64,000 nucleotides of DNA. Source: Aedes albopictus. Taxonomy: Eukaryota; Arthropoda; Insecta; Diptera; Culicidae. The translations under genes and the position numbers were made by a program. Below are positions 33,120 through 44,173 of the stretch, piece after piece. Below the pieces are notes generated by a model. The model did not search any database. It saw only the letters and a list, made by a program, of their open reading frames with translations, and was not told the DNA's origin. Position 1 is the stretch's first letter, and every line of letters starts with the position of its first letter. Where the stretch lies: assembly GCF_035046485.1 (NCBI RefSeq), contig NC_085138.1, positions 362,393,238 to 362,457,237 on the forward strand. The letters are read 5' to 3'.

Positions 33120-34710
33120 GCCAGATTGGGACTTCTCTGACTCACTCGAAGGATTGTTATGGCAATTTATCTAGCTATTTGTAAGGGAATTCCTCAAGGA
33201 AATTCCGACAAGGAATTTCCTCAGGGTTGGTCCTGGGATTTTTTTTTTCAATTATGTATTTGAGAATTTTATTAGGGATTTTTGTTCCACAGATTCCTAC
33301 TGGAATTTATTTAGAGTTTTATTCAAGCATTTCTCCAGTGATTCTTCTGGAATAAACTCACCTATTCATTATGTCTTCAGGAATTCCTCCGGATATTTTT
33401 CAAAGCATTCCTCCAGCAATTCCTCAAAATATTGTTCAAGAAATTCCTCCTCCAAGGATTCCTGTGAATATTTCCCAAAGGAATTTATGCAGTCGTTATT
33501 ACTAAAATTCCTCACGGACACCCTTCAAGTATCCCTCCAGAGATTCCAGCTGAATTTCTTCCAGTAAAGAAATTGGTTCTGGAATTTTTTGAAATATTCT
33601 TCCAGGAATTGTTCAAGAAATAGTTAAATAATTCATACAAAGATTTTTCCAGCTATTCGAAAAATTCTTCGAAATTTCGCCAAGAATTCTTTGGGGGTTT
33701 TCAGAGATTGCTTCGGAAATGCCTCCCAAAATTCCTTTGAATATCCATTCTCCTGCGATTTCTTTGCCAAATTCTTCCAGGAATTCTATCGGGATTCCCC
33801 TAGTGATATTTTGGAAACTTCTTTATCGGTCCTTTCTGGATTATTTCCAAGATTTGTTTCGGGAAATCATCTGGGTGATTCCATTTGGGATCCTTGAGTA
33901 TTGTTTTGCAAATCTTTCCAGAGATTCAGGAGATTTTCCAGTGTTATCTTCAAAAATTCACCAAAGCCTACATTTATTTTTTCTACAGGGAATTTTTAAC
34001 AGGGATTCTGGAGTTCCTCTAGATCCCCGTTTGTATTTTCCTTCATGAACACATCTTCTAACGCTTTCTTTCCCTAAGGATTTCCTCCGGAGCTTGAAAA
34101 CTTCAGCGATTTTATTTCAAATCACTCCGGAGCTTCTATCTGCGATTCATTTACGATAAATTTTAGAAGTTCTTTCAGAGATTCATTATGATACTCCCGA
34201 ATTTAGGAAAGTTTTTTAGTGATGCTTTCGGAATATGTTTTGCAGGGATTACTACGTATTTTTTTCTCCTAGAGTTTGTTCGCGAAGTCCTCGAAAGATT
34301 CCTTCAGAAATTTATGCAGTGATTTATTCGGAAATTCCTCTCCAGAGTGCCCGAGTCCGTGGCGCTGTTGATCGCACCCCTTTATTTGCGGAAGGTCATG
34401 GGTTTGATATATTATTCTGGATAATAAATATGAAGTTGGAGCCAGAAATTTATTTTAATATCTTTGCTAAAACTGGTGTGAATTATCAATATGAGAATAT
34501 CTTTCTGAAGTTTACATTTTTCACGAAACAAAAATCTGCCATGAGATCAAATCTTTTGCGATAATAATACTAAAACCTTATTTCTACTAGAACTGAATTT
34601 CTTAGAGAAACGACTTGGGCATTCGCGGAAAGTATTTCTGTAGATATTCTTAGGAAATATTCTCCAAGTGGTCCTGAAATGATCCTTGCTCCTTGATCTT
34701 TGAACGTGGG
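33120..34710. repeat. Loop of the foldback element: GAATTCCTC-type degenerate repeat
   Basis: The spacer between the two arrays is the same low-complexity GGAATTCC/CCAGGAATT style found elsewhere in the window. Its open frames carry no recognisable domain. I see no transposase remnant. Confidence 0.6.
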
Positions 34711-34714
34711 AGCT

Positions 34715-37690
34715 AGACAATCTTGTGATACATTTCACTGAAGACGTATCGGAAGTCACTATGTACCACGTGATGCTAGTGGTGGTGGAATTGGGGACTA
34801 TGTTCTTCATTACCTGGAAGTACTCGTAGTCATAAACAACATTCCCGTAGATCACACCTTCCTATCTGGCTTCATTCTAATGATATAGCGCCACGAGGTG
34901 GTGCTAGTCGGAACTATGCTCTTCATTACCTGGAAGTACTCACAGTTCTGAACAACTTTGCCGAACATCGCACCTTTCTGTCTGTCTTAAATCTCGTGCT
35001 ATATCCCACCAAAGAAGTCGTACCGGAAGTCACTAAGTACACTAGCGCCACGTGGTGGAGAAATTTTGAACTATGCTCTTCATGACCTGGAAGTACTCGT
35101 AGTACTGAACAACTTTGCCGAAGATCGCATCTTCCTATCTGGCTTCAATCTCCTGCTATATCTCACCAAATTCATACCGGAACTAGCTACATAGTGGCAC
35201 GTGGTGGTGAAATTCGGAACTATGTTCTTCGTGACCTGGAAGTACCTGTAGTCCTGAACAACTTTGTCGAAGATGGTACTTTCCTATCTGGCTTCAATCT
35301 TGTGATATATCCCACCAAGGTCGTACCGGAAGTAGCTATGTACACTAGCGCTACGTGGTGGTGAAATTTTGATCTACGCTCTTCATGACCTGGAAGTAAT
35401 CGTAATCCTGAACATTTTTGTCGAAGATCGTACCTTCCTATCTGGCTTCAATCTTGTGATACATCGCACTAGCACTAGCGCCACGTGGTGGTTAAATTCT
35501 GAACTATGCTCTTCATGACCTGGAAGTACTCGTATTCGAAGATCGTTCCTTCTTATCTGGCTTCAATCTCGTGCTATATCCCACCAAAGTCGTACCGGAA
35601 GTAACTATGTACACTAGTGACACGTGGTGGTGAAATTCGAAACTGTGCTCTTCATGACCTGGAAGCGCTCGTAGTCCTGAATAACCTTATCGAAGATGTT
35701 ACCTTCCTATCTGGCTTCAATCTTGTGCTATATCCCACCAAAGTCGTACCGGAAGTAGCTATGTACACTAGCGCTACGTGGTGGTGAAATTTTGATCTAT
35801 GCGCTTCATGACCTGGAAGTAATCGTAATCCTGAACAACTTTTTCGAAGATCGTACTTCCCTATCTGGCTTCAATTTTGTGATTTATCTCACTAAAGTCG
35901 TACCGGAAGTCAATATGTACACTAGCGCCACATGGGGCGGAAATTCCGAAATATGTTTTTCATCACCTAATAGTACTCGTAGTCCTGAACAACTTTGCCG
36001 AAGATCGCACCTTCCTATCAGGCTTCAATCTCGTGCTATATCCCACCAAAGTCATACCGGTACTAGCTATGTACAGTTGCGCCACGTGGTGGTGAAATTC
36101 GGAACTAAGCTTTTCATGACCTAGAAATACTCGTTGTTCATAACAACTTTGTCGAAGATCGCATCTTCCTATTTGGCTTCAATCTCGTGCTATATCCCAC
36201 CAAAGTCGTACCGGAAGTAACTATGTACACTAGTGGCACGTGCTGGTAAAATTCGGAACTATGCTCTTCATGACCTGGAAGTACTCGTAGTCCTGAACAA
36301 CTTTGTCGAAGATCGCACCTTCCTATCTGGCATCAATCTCGTACTGTATCCCTCCAAACTCATACCAGAAGTAGCTATGTACACTAGCGCCACGTGGTGG
36401 TGAAATTTTGAACTATGCTCTTCATGACCTGGAAGTACTCATAGTCCTGAACAACTTTGCCGAAGATCGCATCTTCCTATATGTCTTCAACTTCGTGCTA
36501 TATCCCTCCAAAGTCATACCGGAAGTAGCCACGTACACTAGCGCCACGTGGTGGTTAAATTCCGTACTATGCGCTTCATGAACTGGAAGTACTCGTAGTC
36601 CTGAACAACTTTGATGAAGATCGCATCTTCCTATCTGGCATCAATCTCGTGCTATATCCTACAAAGTCGTACCGGAAGTCAGTTTGTACACTAGCGCCAC
36701 ATAGTGGTGGAATTTTGAACTATGCTCTACATGACCAAGAAATACTCGTTGTCCTGAACAACTTTGCAGAAGATCGCATCTTCCTATATGGCTCCAATCT
36801 CGTGCTATATCCCTCCAAAGTCATACCGGAAGTAGCCACGTACACTAGCGCCACGTGATGGATAAATACCGAACTGTGCGCTTCATGAACTGGAAGTATT
36901 CGTAGTACTGAACAAATTTGCCGAAGATCACATATTCCTATTTGGCTTCAATCTCGTGCTCTATCCCACCAAAGTCGTACCGGAAGTCACTATGTACACT
37001 AGCGCCACGTGGTGGTGAAATTTTGAACTATGCTCTTCATGAGCTGGAAGTACTCGTAGTCCTGAACAACTTCGCCGAAGATCGCATCTTCCTATCTGGC
37101 TTCAACCTTGAGCTATATCCCACCAAAGTCGTACCGGAAGTCACTATGTACACTAGCGCTACGTAGTGGTGAAATTCGGAACTATGCTCTTCATGGCCTA
37201 GAAATACTCGTTGTCCTGAACAACTTTGCAGAAGATCGCATCTTCCTATCTGGCTTCAATCTCGTGCTATATCCCACCAAAGTCGTACCGGAAGTCACTA
37301 TGTACACTAGCGCCACATGGTGGTGAAATTCCGAACTATGTTTTTCATGACCTGGATGTACTCGTTGTCCTGAACAACTTTGCCGAAAATCGCACCTCCC
37401 TATCTGGCTTCAATCTCCTGCTATATCTCACCAAAGTCGTACCGGAAGTCACTATGTACACTAGCGCCACGTGGTGGTGAAATTTTGAACTATGCTCTTC
37501 ATGAGCTGGAAGTACTCGTAGTCCTGAACAACTTTGCCGAAGATCGCATCTTCCTATCTGGCTTCAATCTCCTGCTATATCCCACCAAAGTCGTACCGGA
37601 AGTCACTATGTACACTAGCGCCACGTGGTGGTGAAATTCGGAACTATGAAACCCATCACCAGGAAGTGGTTGTAGTTCTGAACAACTTTG
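34715..37690. repeat. Right array: ~20 copies of the 154-bp unit
   Basis: The core GCGCCACGTGGTGGTGAAAT (E-box CACGTG inside) recurs about every 150-154 bp from 34765 to 37620. The last units are the most alike, at exactly 154 bp. The unit length is not a multiple of three, yet each unit pair is open for about 84 codons, giving overlapping near-identical frames spaced 154 bp. I regard these as by-products of repetition. Confidence 0.95.
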
Positions 37691-37984
37691 CCGAAGACAG
37701 AATGTTGCTATCTTTTCGAGGTTCCGAAAGAACTCGCTACAAAGACATGGTACTCACAACCAATCCGCGAATAAAACGGAACCGGAAGAAGTTAAAAATG
37801 TGGAACTAATGTTTTTGCCTGGTTCTCGACGGAAGCTGCATGGAATTCCAATCGGCTTTCACTACACCTCTCTAGGATAGTGTAGGATTCCGTTAACGCA
37901 AAAAGATTGAAATTTGGTTCACTAACTGCTGAGATATGGATGTGCAAAAAAAATTAGTACCACGTTTTTTTGCCTGTCGGTACT

Positions 37985-40900
37985 TTACGTTACAAAAACC
38001 CTGTTGGTATAAGCAGTGTTAAACAAGTTTTGGAAGATGGTTCTTTTTAATCCTCGATTTTGTGAATTTGGGTTTTGGATTTTCCTAATGTTTATTTATG
38101 AACATCCCTACACTTTTATATTCTTCCAGCAAGCCTATTTGGCATACCGATTTTATTAAGACAAAAATATTTTGAGATTTTATGATTACACAAGTTTACA
38201 AAATAAAACGAAAGTCGTGAACTTCTGCCAACGACCAAAATTTTTGAAGTACAATTTAGCACTGATTTCGAAACCGTGCTTCAAAAAAATTTAAGTAGAG
38301 CAGTTTTTGAGTTTTAGCTTAATATTGAGTTTCACAACTTTTAAAAATATGGAATTTACTAAAATTCAAATATCTTGCATTTTGTTCAATCGATTTCGAA
38401 TCTTTTTCCATAAATAAAAAGTTGAATGCAATACCATTCGGTCATCTGAATGCAGGTTTTGCGTCAGGTTGATGAAATTCAAGATATTGGCGAGTTTTAG
38501 GGACGATCTCCTTAAATTTTAGCAAAATTTTCAAAAATATATGCAGAAATGTATTTTTTTCAATAAGAAAATAACAATCTAAAAATTCTTTCTCAATGTT
38601 TATTTGATGTATCATATGTAGGCGAGTTACAGTAAAAAATTCAGCTCAATCGAAGCATTGATTACGGAGAATGAGATGTGTGAAGTGAGCGACGTTGCTT
38701 AAAAATAGAACAAAAATCGATTTCAAATCATCAACCTTGTATGGAAAGTCGAAAAAATTTTCGCTCTACTGTAATTTTTTTCCTTCGCGTTTTCGAACTC
38801 AGGGCATGATTCTACACCAAAAATGATCATCAGCTTACCGAGTTCAAAAATGCTGTAAACTAGTGTTATTGTTAAAATATTTTTATTATTATTTTTTTTT
38901 CATGGAAAATTTTATTTCTGTGTAAGTTTTAGGAAAAAAATAGTGTGTATTCAACTCCCTTTAACTCTTTTATTATAATAGAATGATTGAGGAAAAATTT
39001 AATATACGTATTTGTTGTGACTGAATACAACAGAAACGATGACATCTGAAAGGTGTCCAAAACATCAATTTTTCAATGATTTAAAAAAAAATGTTATTAC
39101 GCTTCAAAAGACACCAAACCCATATTGAGATATACAGATTAGTCCTTAATAGCAGCTAGAAATATAAATGTATTTATTGGCCAGTAAAAAATAAATAAAT
39201 AAAATAAGTCATACTATTCCCCGTCTAAAAGCGGAGTTGGGTATTAGAGGGTTGTCCTTGGCGAATTTTTATTACAAATTTTCTGATGTTTCTTCAAAAA
39301 GTCTGCAAAATAACTTGGAATATGTCCTAAAATGTTTCCAAAAAACCTTTATCATCTTTTCACACTTCCACTGCAATGCTAAAAAAATTTCGAGACGGAG
39401 CCCAGAAAAGTGAAATCTCCATACAAATGGCTCAACTTTGGTTCTCCAGAACTCTTAGATTTCCCAAAAACAACAATTATTTTTACTTATTTGAAAGTAC
39501 TACTCTTTGTCTTTTGATTTCTAGTTTTGATTATCTAGATAAAACGGAAATAGAAATATGCGGCAGATAAAACTTGTTCAGGTTTTAGGTTTGACAACTT
39601 TTTGTTTCACTTGTTGTGGTAAATCCCAGAGGCAACATAAACGAAAGTTTTTTTTTCACACAAACAAGTATAAATAATGGCTGAGTTATTGAAACAGTTT
39701 ACAACAAAGACTGAACAGTTGAAAAAAAATATAGCAAAACTGATATCGCTCAACAGCACAATTGTGCTGGTTTGTCACGAAAGGGATAAATCTCTTATAA
39801 CAACTGCCATGCCTTTACACATATTTCAAAACTTCTAATACCTTATATTTGGGAAAAAATAGTTTTCAGTATTTTTTTAAATTTTCACGAGCATTTCTTT
39901 TTAAATTTTGTTTTGCAATTTATTTGCGATATCCCTCAGTAACGCTTTTGGATCTCCTTCGAAAATTTTTTTTGGCAATTTGTTCAAATTATTTCTTAGA
40001 CACAACTTTAAAACAATCATTGTTAATTCATTTGGATGCGGCTTCGACAATTCCTTTAAAAGTGTTAACTTGGCAATTGTTTTTTTTTTTTGCAATTTCA
40101 TTAGCAACCCCTTTTGATTTATTTATGGGAGTTTTTTTTTGCCAATAATTTGGGGAATTTGACCAAATTTCTACTTTAGTTTCTTCAGCAGTTCTTTTGG
40201 TAATCATCTGCAATTCAATTGGAATTCCCTCAGGTTTTTTTCGGAAAGAATATTTGTAAATTCTTTGGGAATTTGTACATAAGTGGTTCTCGGAATTCCG
40301 CTTGCAATTTCTTCGAGGAAACTTTCGGTTATTCTTTAAAAAAAATCTATGCTTGGGGGATTTTGCAAAATTGTTGAGTGAATTTCTTCTCTATTTTCTA
40401 TAAATTCTTTCGACAATTCATTCGTGGATTCTTTAGTGATGATTTTGAAAATTTCTGCGGTAGGTTTTTGACGATGTCTTCGGTAATTCGTTTGGAGCTT
40501 GCTTCGAGATTTTCCTTAGGAATTTAATTGACAAATTCTTTTGAAATTTCCTAATCAAATATATCTCGTTTTTTCGGGAGTTCCTTGCACAAATTTTCAG
40601 CAATTCTTCCAGAACGCCTTTGGCCATTTCTTCGGAAATGGCTTTCAAAAATCCTTCGCCAAGTCCTTTGAAAATTCATTCGAAAATTCCTTTAGCAATT
40701 CCTTGAGAATTTTCTCTGGCATTGTCTTTGAAAACTCGTTCGAAAATAACTTTTATATTTCTTGAGCAATTCTTATGGAAATCGTGGAAATCCCTTCTGA
40801 AATTCTTTTAGCATATTCTTTGAGAGTTCTTTCAGGAATTTCTTAGTGAATTCTTGAGGAAATTTCTATTGACATTTTTTTTCGTCAAATTCCATTGAAA

Positions 40901-41777
40901 GTCTTCGAAATTGCTTTGGCAATTCTTGTAGGTATTTTTTTGCAAATTATCTAAAAAAGTTTACGACGATTTCTATAGAAATTCCCTCAGCAATTACTTT
41001 GATTATTGCACAGCCAGTCATTTCTTTGGATTTTATTCTGGAGAGATCCTGTTAGAATTCATTTGGAAATTGATTTTACATCTCAATTTTCAGATTCCTT
41101 CTGCCTTTTCTTAAAAAAGCAATACCTTTGAAATTCCTTCTGCAATTATTTCCTTCTAAAATTCCTTCATTAATAACAATTGGGAATGTCTGTCTTTCCA
41201 AAGGAATTGTATGACAAATTTTCCAAAAGATTGGCGGAAGGATTTTACGAAGAATTTTGCGAATTAATTATGGAGGAAATTTTCTAGCACAACTGTCTGT
41301 CAAATTTTTAGATAGAATTTCTATTTAAATTGCCGCCTTTGCAGCCTTTGAAATTTTCGTAAAAAAACGAAAGAAATAACCGAAGGACTTTCCAGAAAAA
41401 ATGCCGTAGGAATTCATAAAGATATAGCCAAAGGAATTCCCGAAGTTCTAGCTGTATAAATTTTCTTAGAATTGTTAAAGCAATTCACAAAAACATTTTT
41501 GAAGGAATTCCCAAATATCTATCCAAAGAAATTGCAGAAGAATCCTCTTGAAGAATTACCGAACCCTAAATGAATTGCTGAAATTCCCAAAGAAATTGAC
41601 AGAAGAATTCAAAAAAAAAAATTAAGAATAGAATGGGAATTGTTATGCAAAAAAATAAAAAAAAAAACATAAATAAATTTCCGAAAAAATCAAAATGCAA
41701 GAAATGAAAACAATTTCCCAAATAAATCTTCAAGAACTGTCGAAATAGTTGTCGAATAAAATTACAATATTCTTATA
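37985..41777. other. AT-rich intergenic and degenerate repeats, no gene seen
   Basis: At 40150-41620 the TTCCTTTGGAAATTC / GAAATTGCC style dominates. The palindrome CAGCACAATTGTGCTG with flank TCACGAAAGGGATA is at about 39754. The open frames here are Phe/Asn/Lys-rich and mirror each other on both strands, so they are not called. Confidence 0.5.
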
Positions 41778-41864
41778 CTGCCGATGCCGTTCTACGCATA
41801 ATTGTCCGCAAATGTTATAAGGGATTTCCATATAACATGGGACAATTAAGCGTAGAACGGCAGA
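41778..41864. mobile_element. Small ~87-bp inverted-repeat element
   Basis: GCCGTTCTACGCATAATTGTCC near the left and GGGACAATTAAGCGTAGAACGG near the right are complementary with few mismatches around a short centre. A similar half-site (CCGTTCTACGCATTATTGTT) occurs at about 25768. It is flanked by ATACTG-like words on both sides. Confidence 0.6.
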
Positions 41865-42343
41865 ATACTGCACGTAATTCAGTAAAAAATGTAGATCTAG
41901 GATGTATACTTCTGGAAATCATTCTGAAATATACAGGAAAATAATTCTGATAAACACTTGACTATTTTCGAAAAATAAAATATAAGGAGTTTTGCGATGA
42001 ATGTTGAGTTTGATACGAAGACACAAAATTTTAGGAAGATTTGATAGTTCTAAATATTCATACTTCACACAACAATACTGGAAACAAATATCAAATTCTT
42101 TTCTAGCAAAAGGTAATTTTGCGAAGATTATGTACCTTGTTCTATGTAGGGTATGTGTGCCATAAGTAATCTCACGCTCCCGAGTTCATCCTATTCAAAA
42201 ACAATCGATAAGGACACTGATTGATTACGTTCTTTTTGTTTTATTGAGTGCTCACTTCTAATAAAAATACAAAAATAAGAAACAAAAAAAACAGCGCTTC
42301 AATCTTTTGTTTTTCATAGGATGAAAATGGGAGCAACATACTT

Positions 42344-42700
42344 AAGGCGAAACTGGAAGCATTTTTTCATATTTTCGGTTTTCGATTTTTTATTAATTAA
42401 CGAAGCAATATTTTCAAAATCGATTTTCGTGCACTTGTAGAGTATGGATCAAGGTATCTACTGAATTTTTTTGAGGTGGAAAATGTTTTCCATTTTTGCA
42501 AAAACAATTTTTTTTGTAAAATTTTGTTCAAAAATGGTTTCTACATAAACGAAAAACATTTTCCACTACAAAAAAAAAAATCAGGAAATACCTTGATCCA
42601 TACTCTACATGTGCACGAAAACCAATTTAGAAAATATTGCTTCGTAATTTAATAAAAAATCAAAATCCAAAAAGTGTGGAAATGCTTCCAGTTTCGCCTT
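42344..42700. mobile_element. ~357-bp foldback MITE
   Basis: Ends AAGGCGAAACTGGAAGCATT and AATGCTTCCAGTTTCGCCTT are complementary over 20 bases. The arms continue through GAAGCAATATTTT / AAAATATTGCTTC and AGTATGGATCAAGGTAT / ATACCTTGATCCATACT. The target duplication is not clear. Confidence 0.85.
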
Positions 42701-44041
42701 TTTTTCCGTGTTTCACCTTAATAATGGTTCCAATATTCTATTCAAACTTCTCGAGTTTATACAAATCCATTTCATCTTCTTGGAATGACGTCCCAACTGA
42801 AACAATGTTGCCTGCAGTCCAAGTTTATTTAGATCAATGTCAGTACCGAAAATCACATTCAGGTATACTCAGCATGCCTTGTGATTCGGCTATATGGGTT
42901 GATAAGGTTTTAATTACACGATTAGGAAAAAAAACGTTTCGGTACCAACATGGTTTTGATCAACTCTGTTATGCTTTGTTTTAACCATTAGCCCTTTTTT
43001 ATTATCACTTATGCGAATATATTCGCGCTACTGACATGTCCACACGTCCGCTTCGATGCTACTTTTTGAAGAAGAAACACTCTACTTTTTAAAGTTTGCC
43101 CCTTGTTTCCGGTCTGGTGCACCACCGACGACGCATTTGTTTGGCCGTTGCCATTGTCTTTCACGGTCTACACACCTCCAGTAGAGAAGCTCCACCACCA
43201 CCTCCTCGTTGAGAAAACAAACAAATTTCTTCGACTCCAAGGCTCCAAGGTCACGGCAACTGAAGCACCGCTTTTCCACTCTTCTGAGATGATGACTTAA
43301 TCAATGTCAGACTTAAATCGAGGCTTAATCCACACAGCTATTTAACAGTTTTCAAAACTTGACACGCGATCTACACCCGCAGCGATCAACCACTCGTCAC
43401 CGGCACCGAATTAGAACTGAACTGAAAACTCCAGTCTCGAATCTCGATGGTGACCAGCCAACCGACCCACACGGGAAAAAGTCATCCAACCGATGAGGAT
43501 CACCGGGCCTTTTTTAATGTTATATTGTTATTATTATGTGCTTCGCGCTCAGGTATGGGATGGTTAAATAATGCAATTGGGGTTCACAAAAGAGCGCGTG
43601 TGGGTGATTGGAGCGGGATTGGGAGAACGGAATCAGCGTTTGTTGCACGTTTGGCTCCCGGCACCATTGATTATTATATTTTAATTTAAAAGAATTACGT
43701 TTTGGTGGAGAATTTTATGTGCATTTGTGTAGAGGAAAACGAATCATTCAAAACAAATGATCCAACTAACGCAGATTTATTTTAAGCTCTTGTATTTCTA
43801 CCGACTTATTGACATGTTGGACCACTGTAGACTGGGTGGGTGGGCGACGAAACGTAAATAGCGAGACGCAATCTCTAGAATGTCAGGGTGATGATTGCTT
43901 TCAGCAAGATATTGTGGATCCCCAGATATGTTTTGCAGCGCTCAGTAATATTCCGAATTGTTTCGATCTATGGGAGCACGGTTCAAATAGGCATTGAGGG
44001 TGGCAAATTATCCTGCCTGATTAAAATTACTGCACTACTGT
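42701..44041. other. Intergenic; GC-richer patch 43080-43500 unassigned
   Basis: The patch around 43080-43500 is unique-looking (CACCACCTCCTCGTTGAG, CACTCGTCACCGGCACCG) with repeated TCAGT-type initiator words on the minus strand near 43420. It has only short open frames without domains. It might be a promoter or untranslated exon. This is weak inference. Confidence 0.3.
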
Positions 44042-44173
44042 CCCAAGTAACACTTTTATGACCAATTAGTCTTGTAGAGGTTTTGAGAACCATCATAAAA
44101 CCTTTTGTTATGGTTTTATGGTGGTTTTGAGCTAGGTTCTTACTCTCCAATTTGACTAAAAATGTTACTGGGG
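44042..44173. mobile_element. ~132-bp MITE abutting the RTE copy
   Basis: CCCAAGTAACACTTTTATGA at the left and a decayed AAAAATGTTACTGGGGG at the right match the MITE at 32373-32509, including GTAGAGGTTTTGAGAACC. It lies directly against the 5'-truncated RTE fragment and supplies the ATG of its long open frame. Confidence 0.75.

Larger units (their letters stand above)
31698..37984. mobile_element. 6.3-kb foldback element with tandem-repeat arms
   Basis: The outer inverted ends AGTACCGACAGGCAAAAAAA and TTTTTTTGCCTGTCGGTACT are perfect complements. Inverted homology of about 290 bp follows (TTCACTAACTGCTGAGATAT, the TAGAGAGGTGTAGTGAAAGC block, TTCTTCCGGTTCCG). Further inward both arms become arrays of one ~154-bp unit in opposite orientation, about 7 units left and about 20 right, around a 1.6-kb loop. 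No transposase is visible. The architecture recalls Drosophila FB elements, but the sequence is not recognised. A target duplication is not clear (TT on both sides at most). Confidence 0.85.

Noticed and set aside
34715..37690. CRISPR-like array of regular repeats
   Set aside because: Units are ~154 bp with diverged whole-unit homology, no short repeat/spacer structure and a eukaryotic context.
37226..37809. Series of ~84-codon near-identical frames in the right array
   Set aside because: The spacing equals the 154-bp repeat, so conservation reflects repetition. No start context or domain supports translation.
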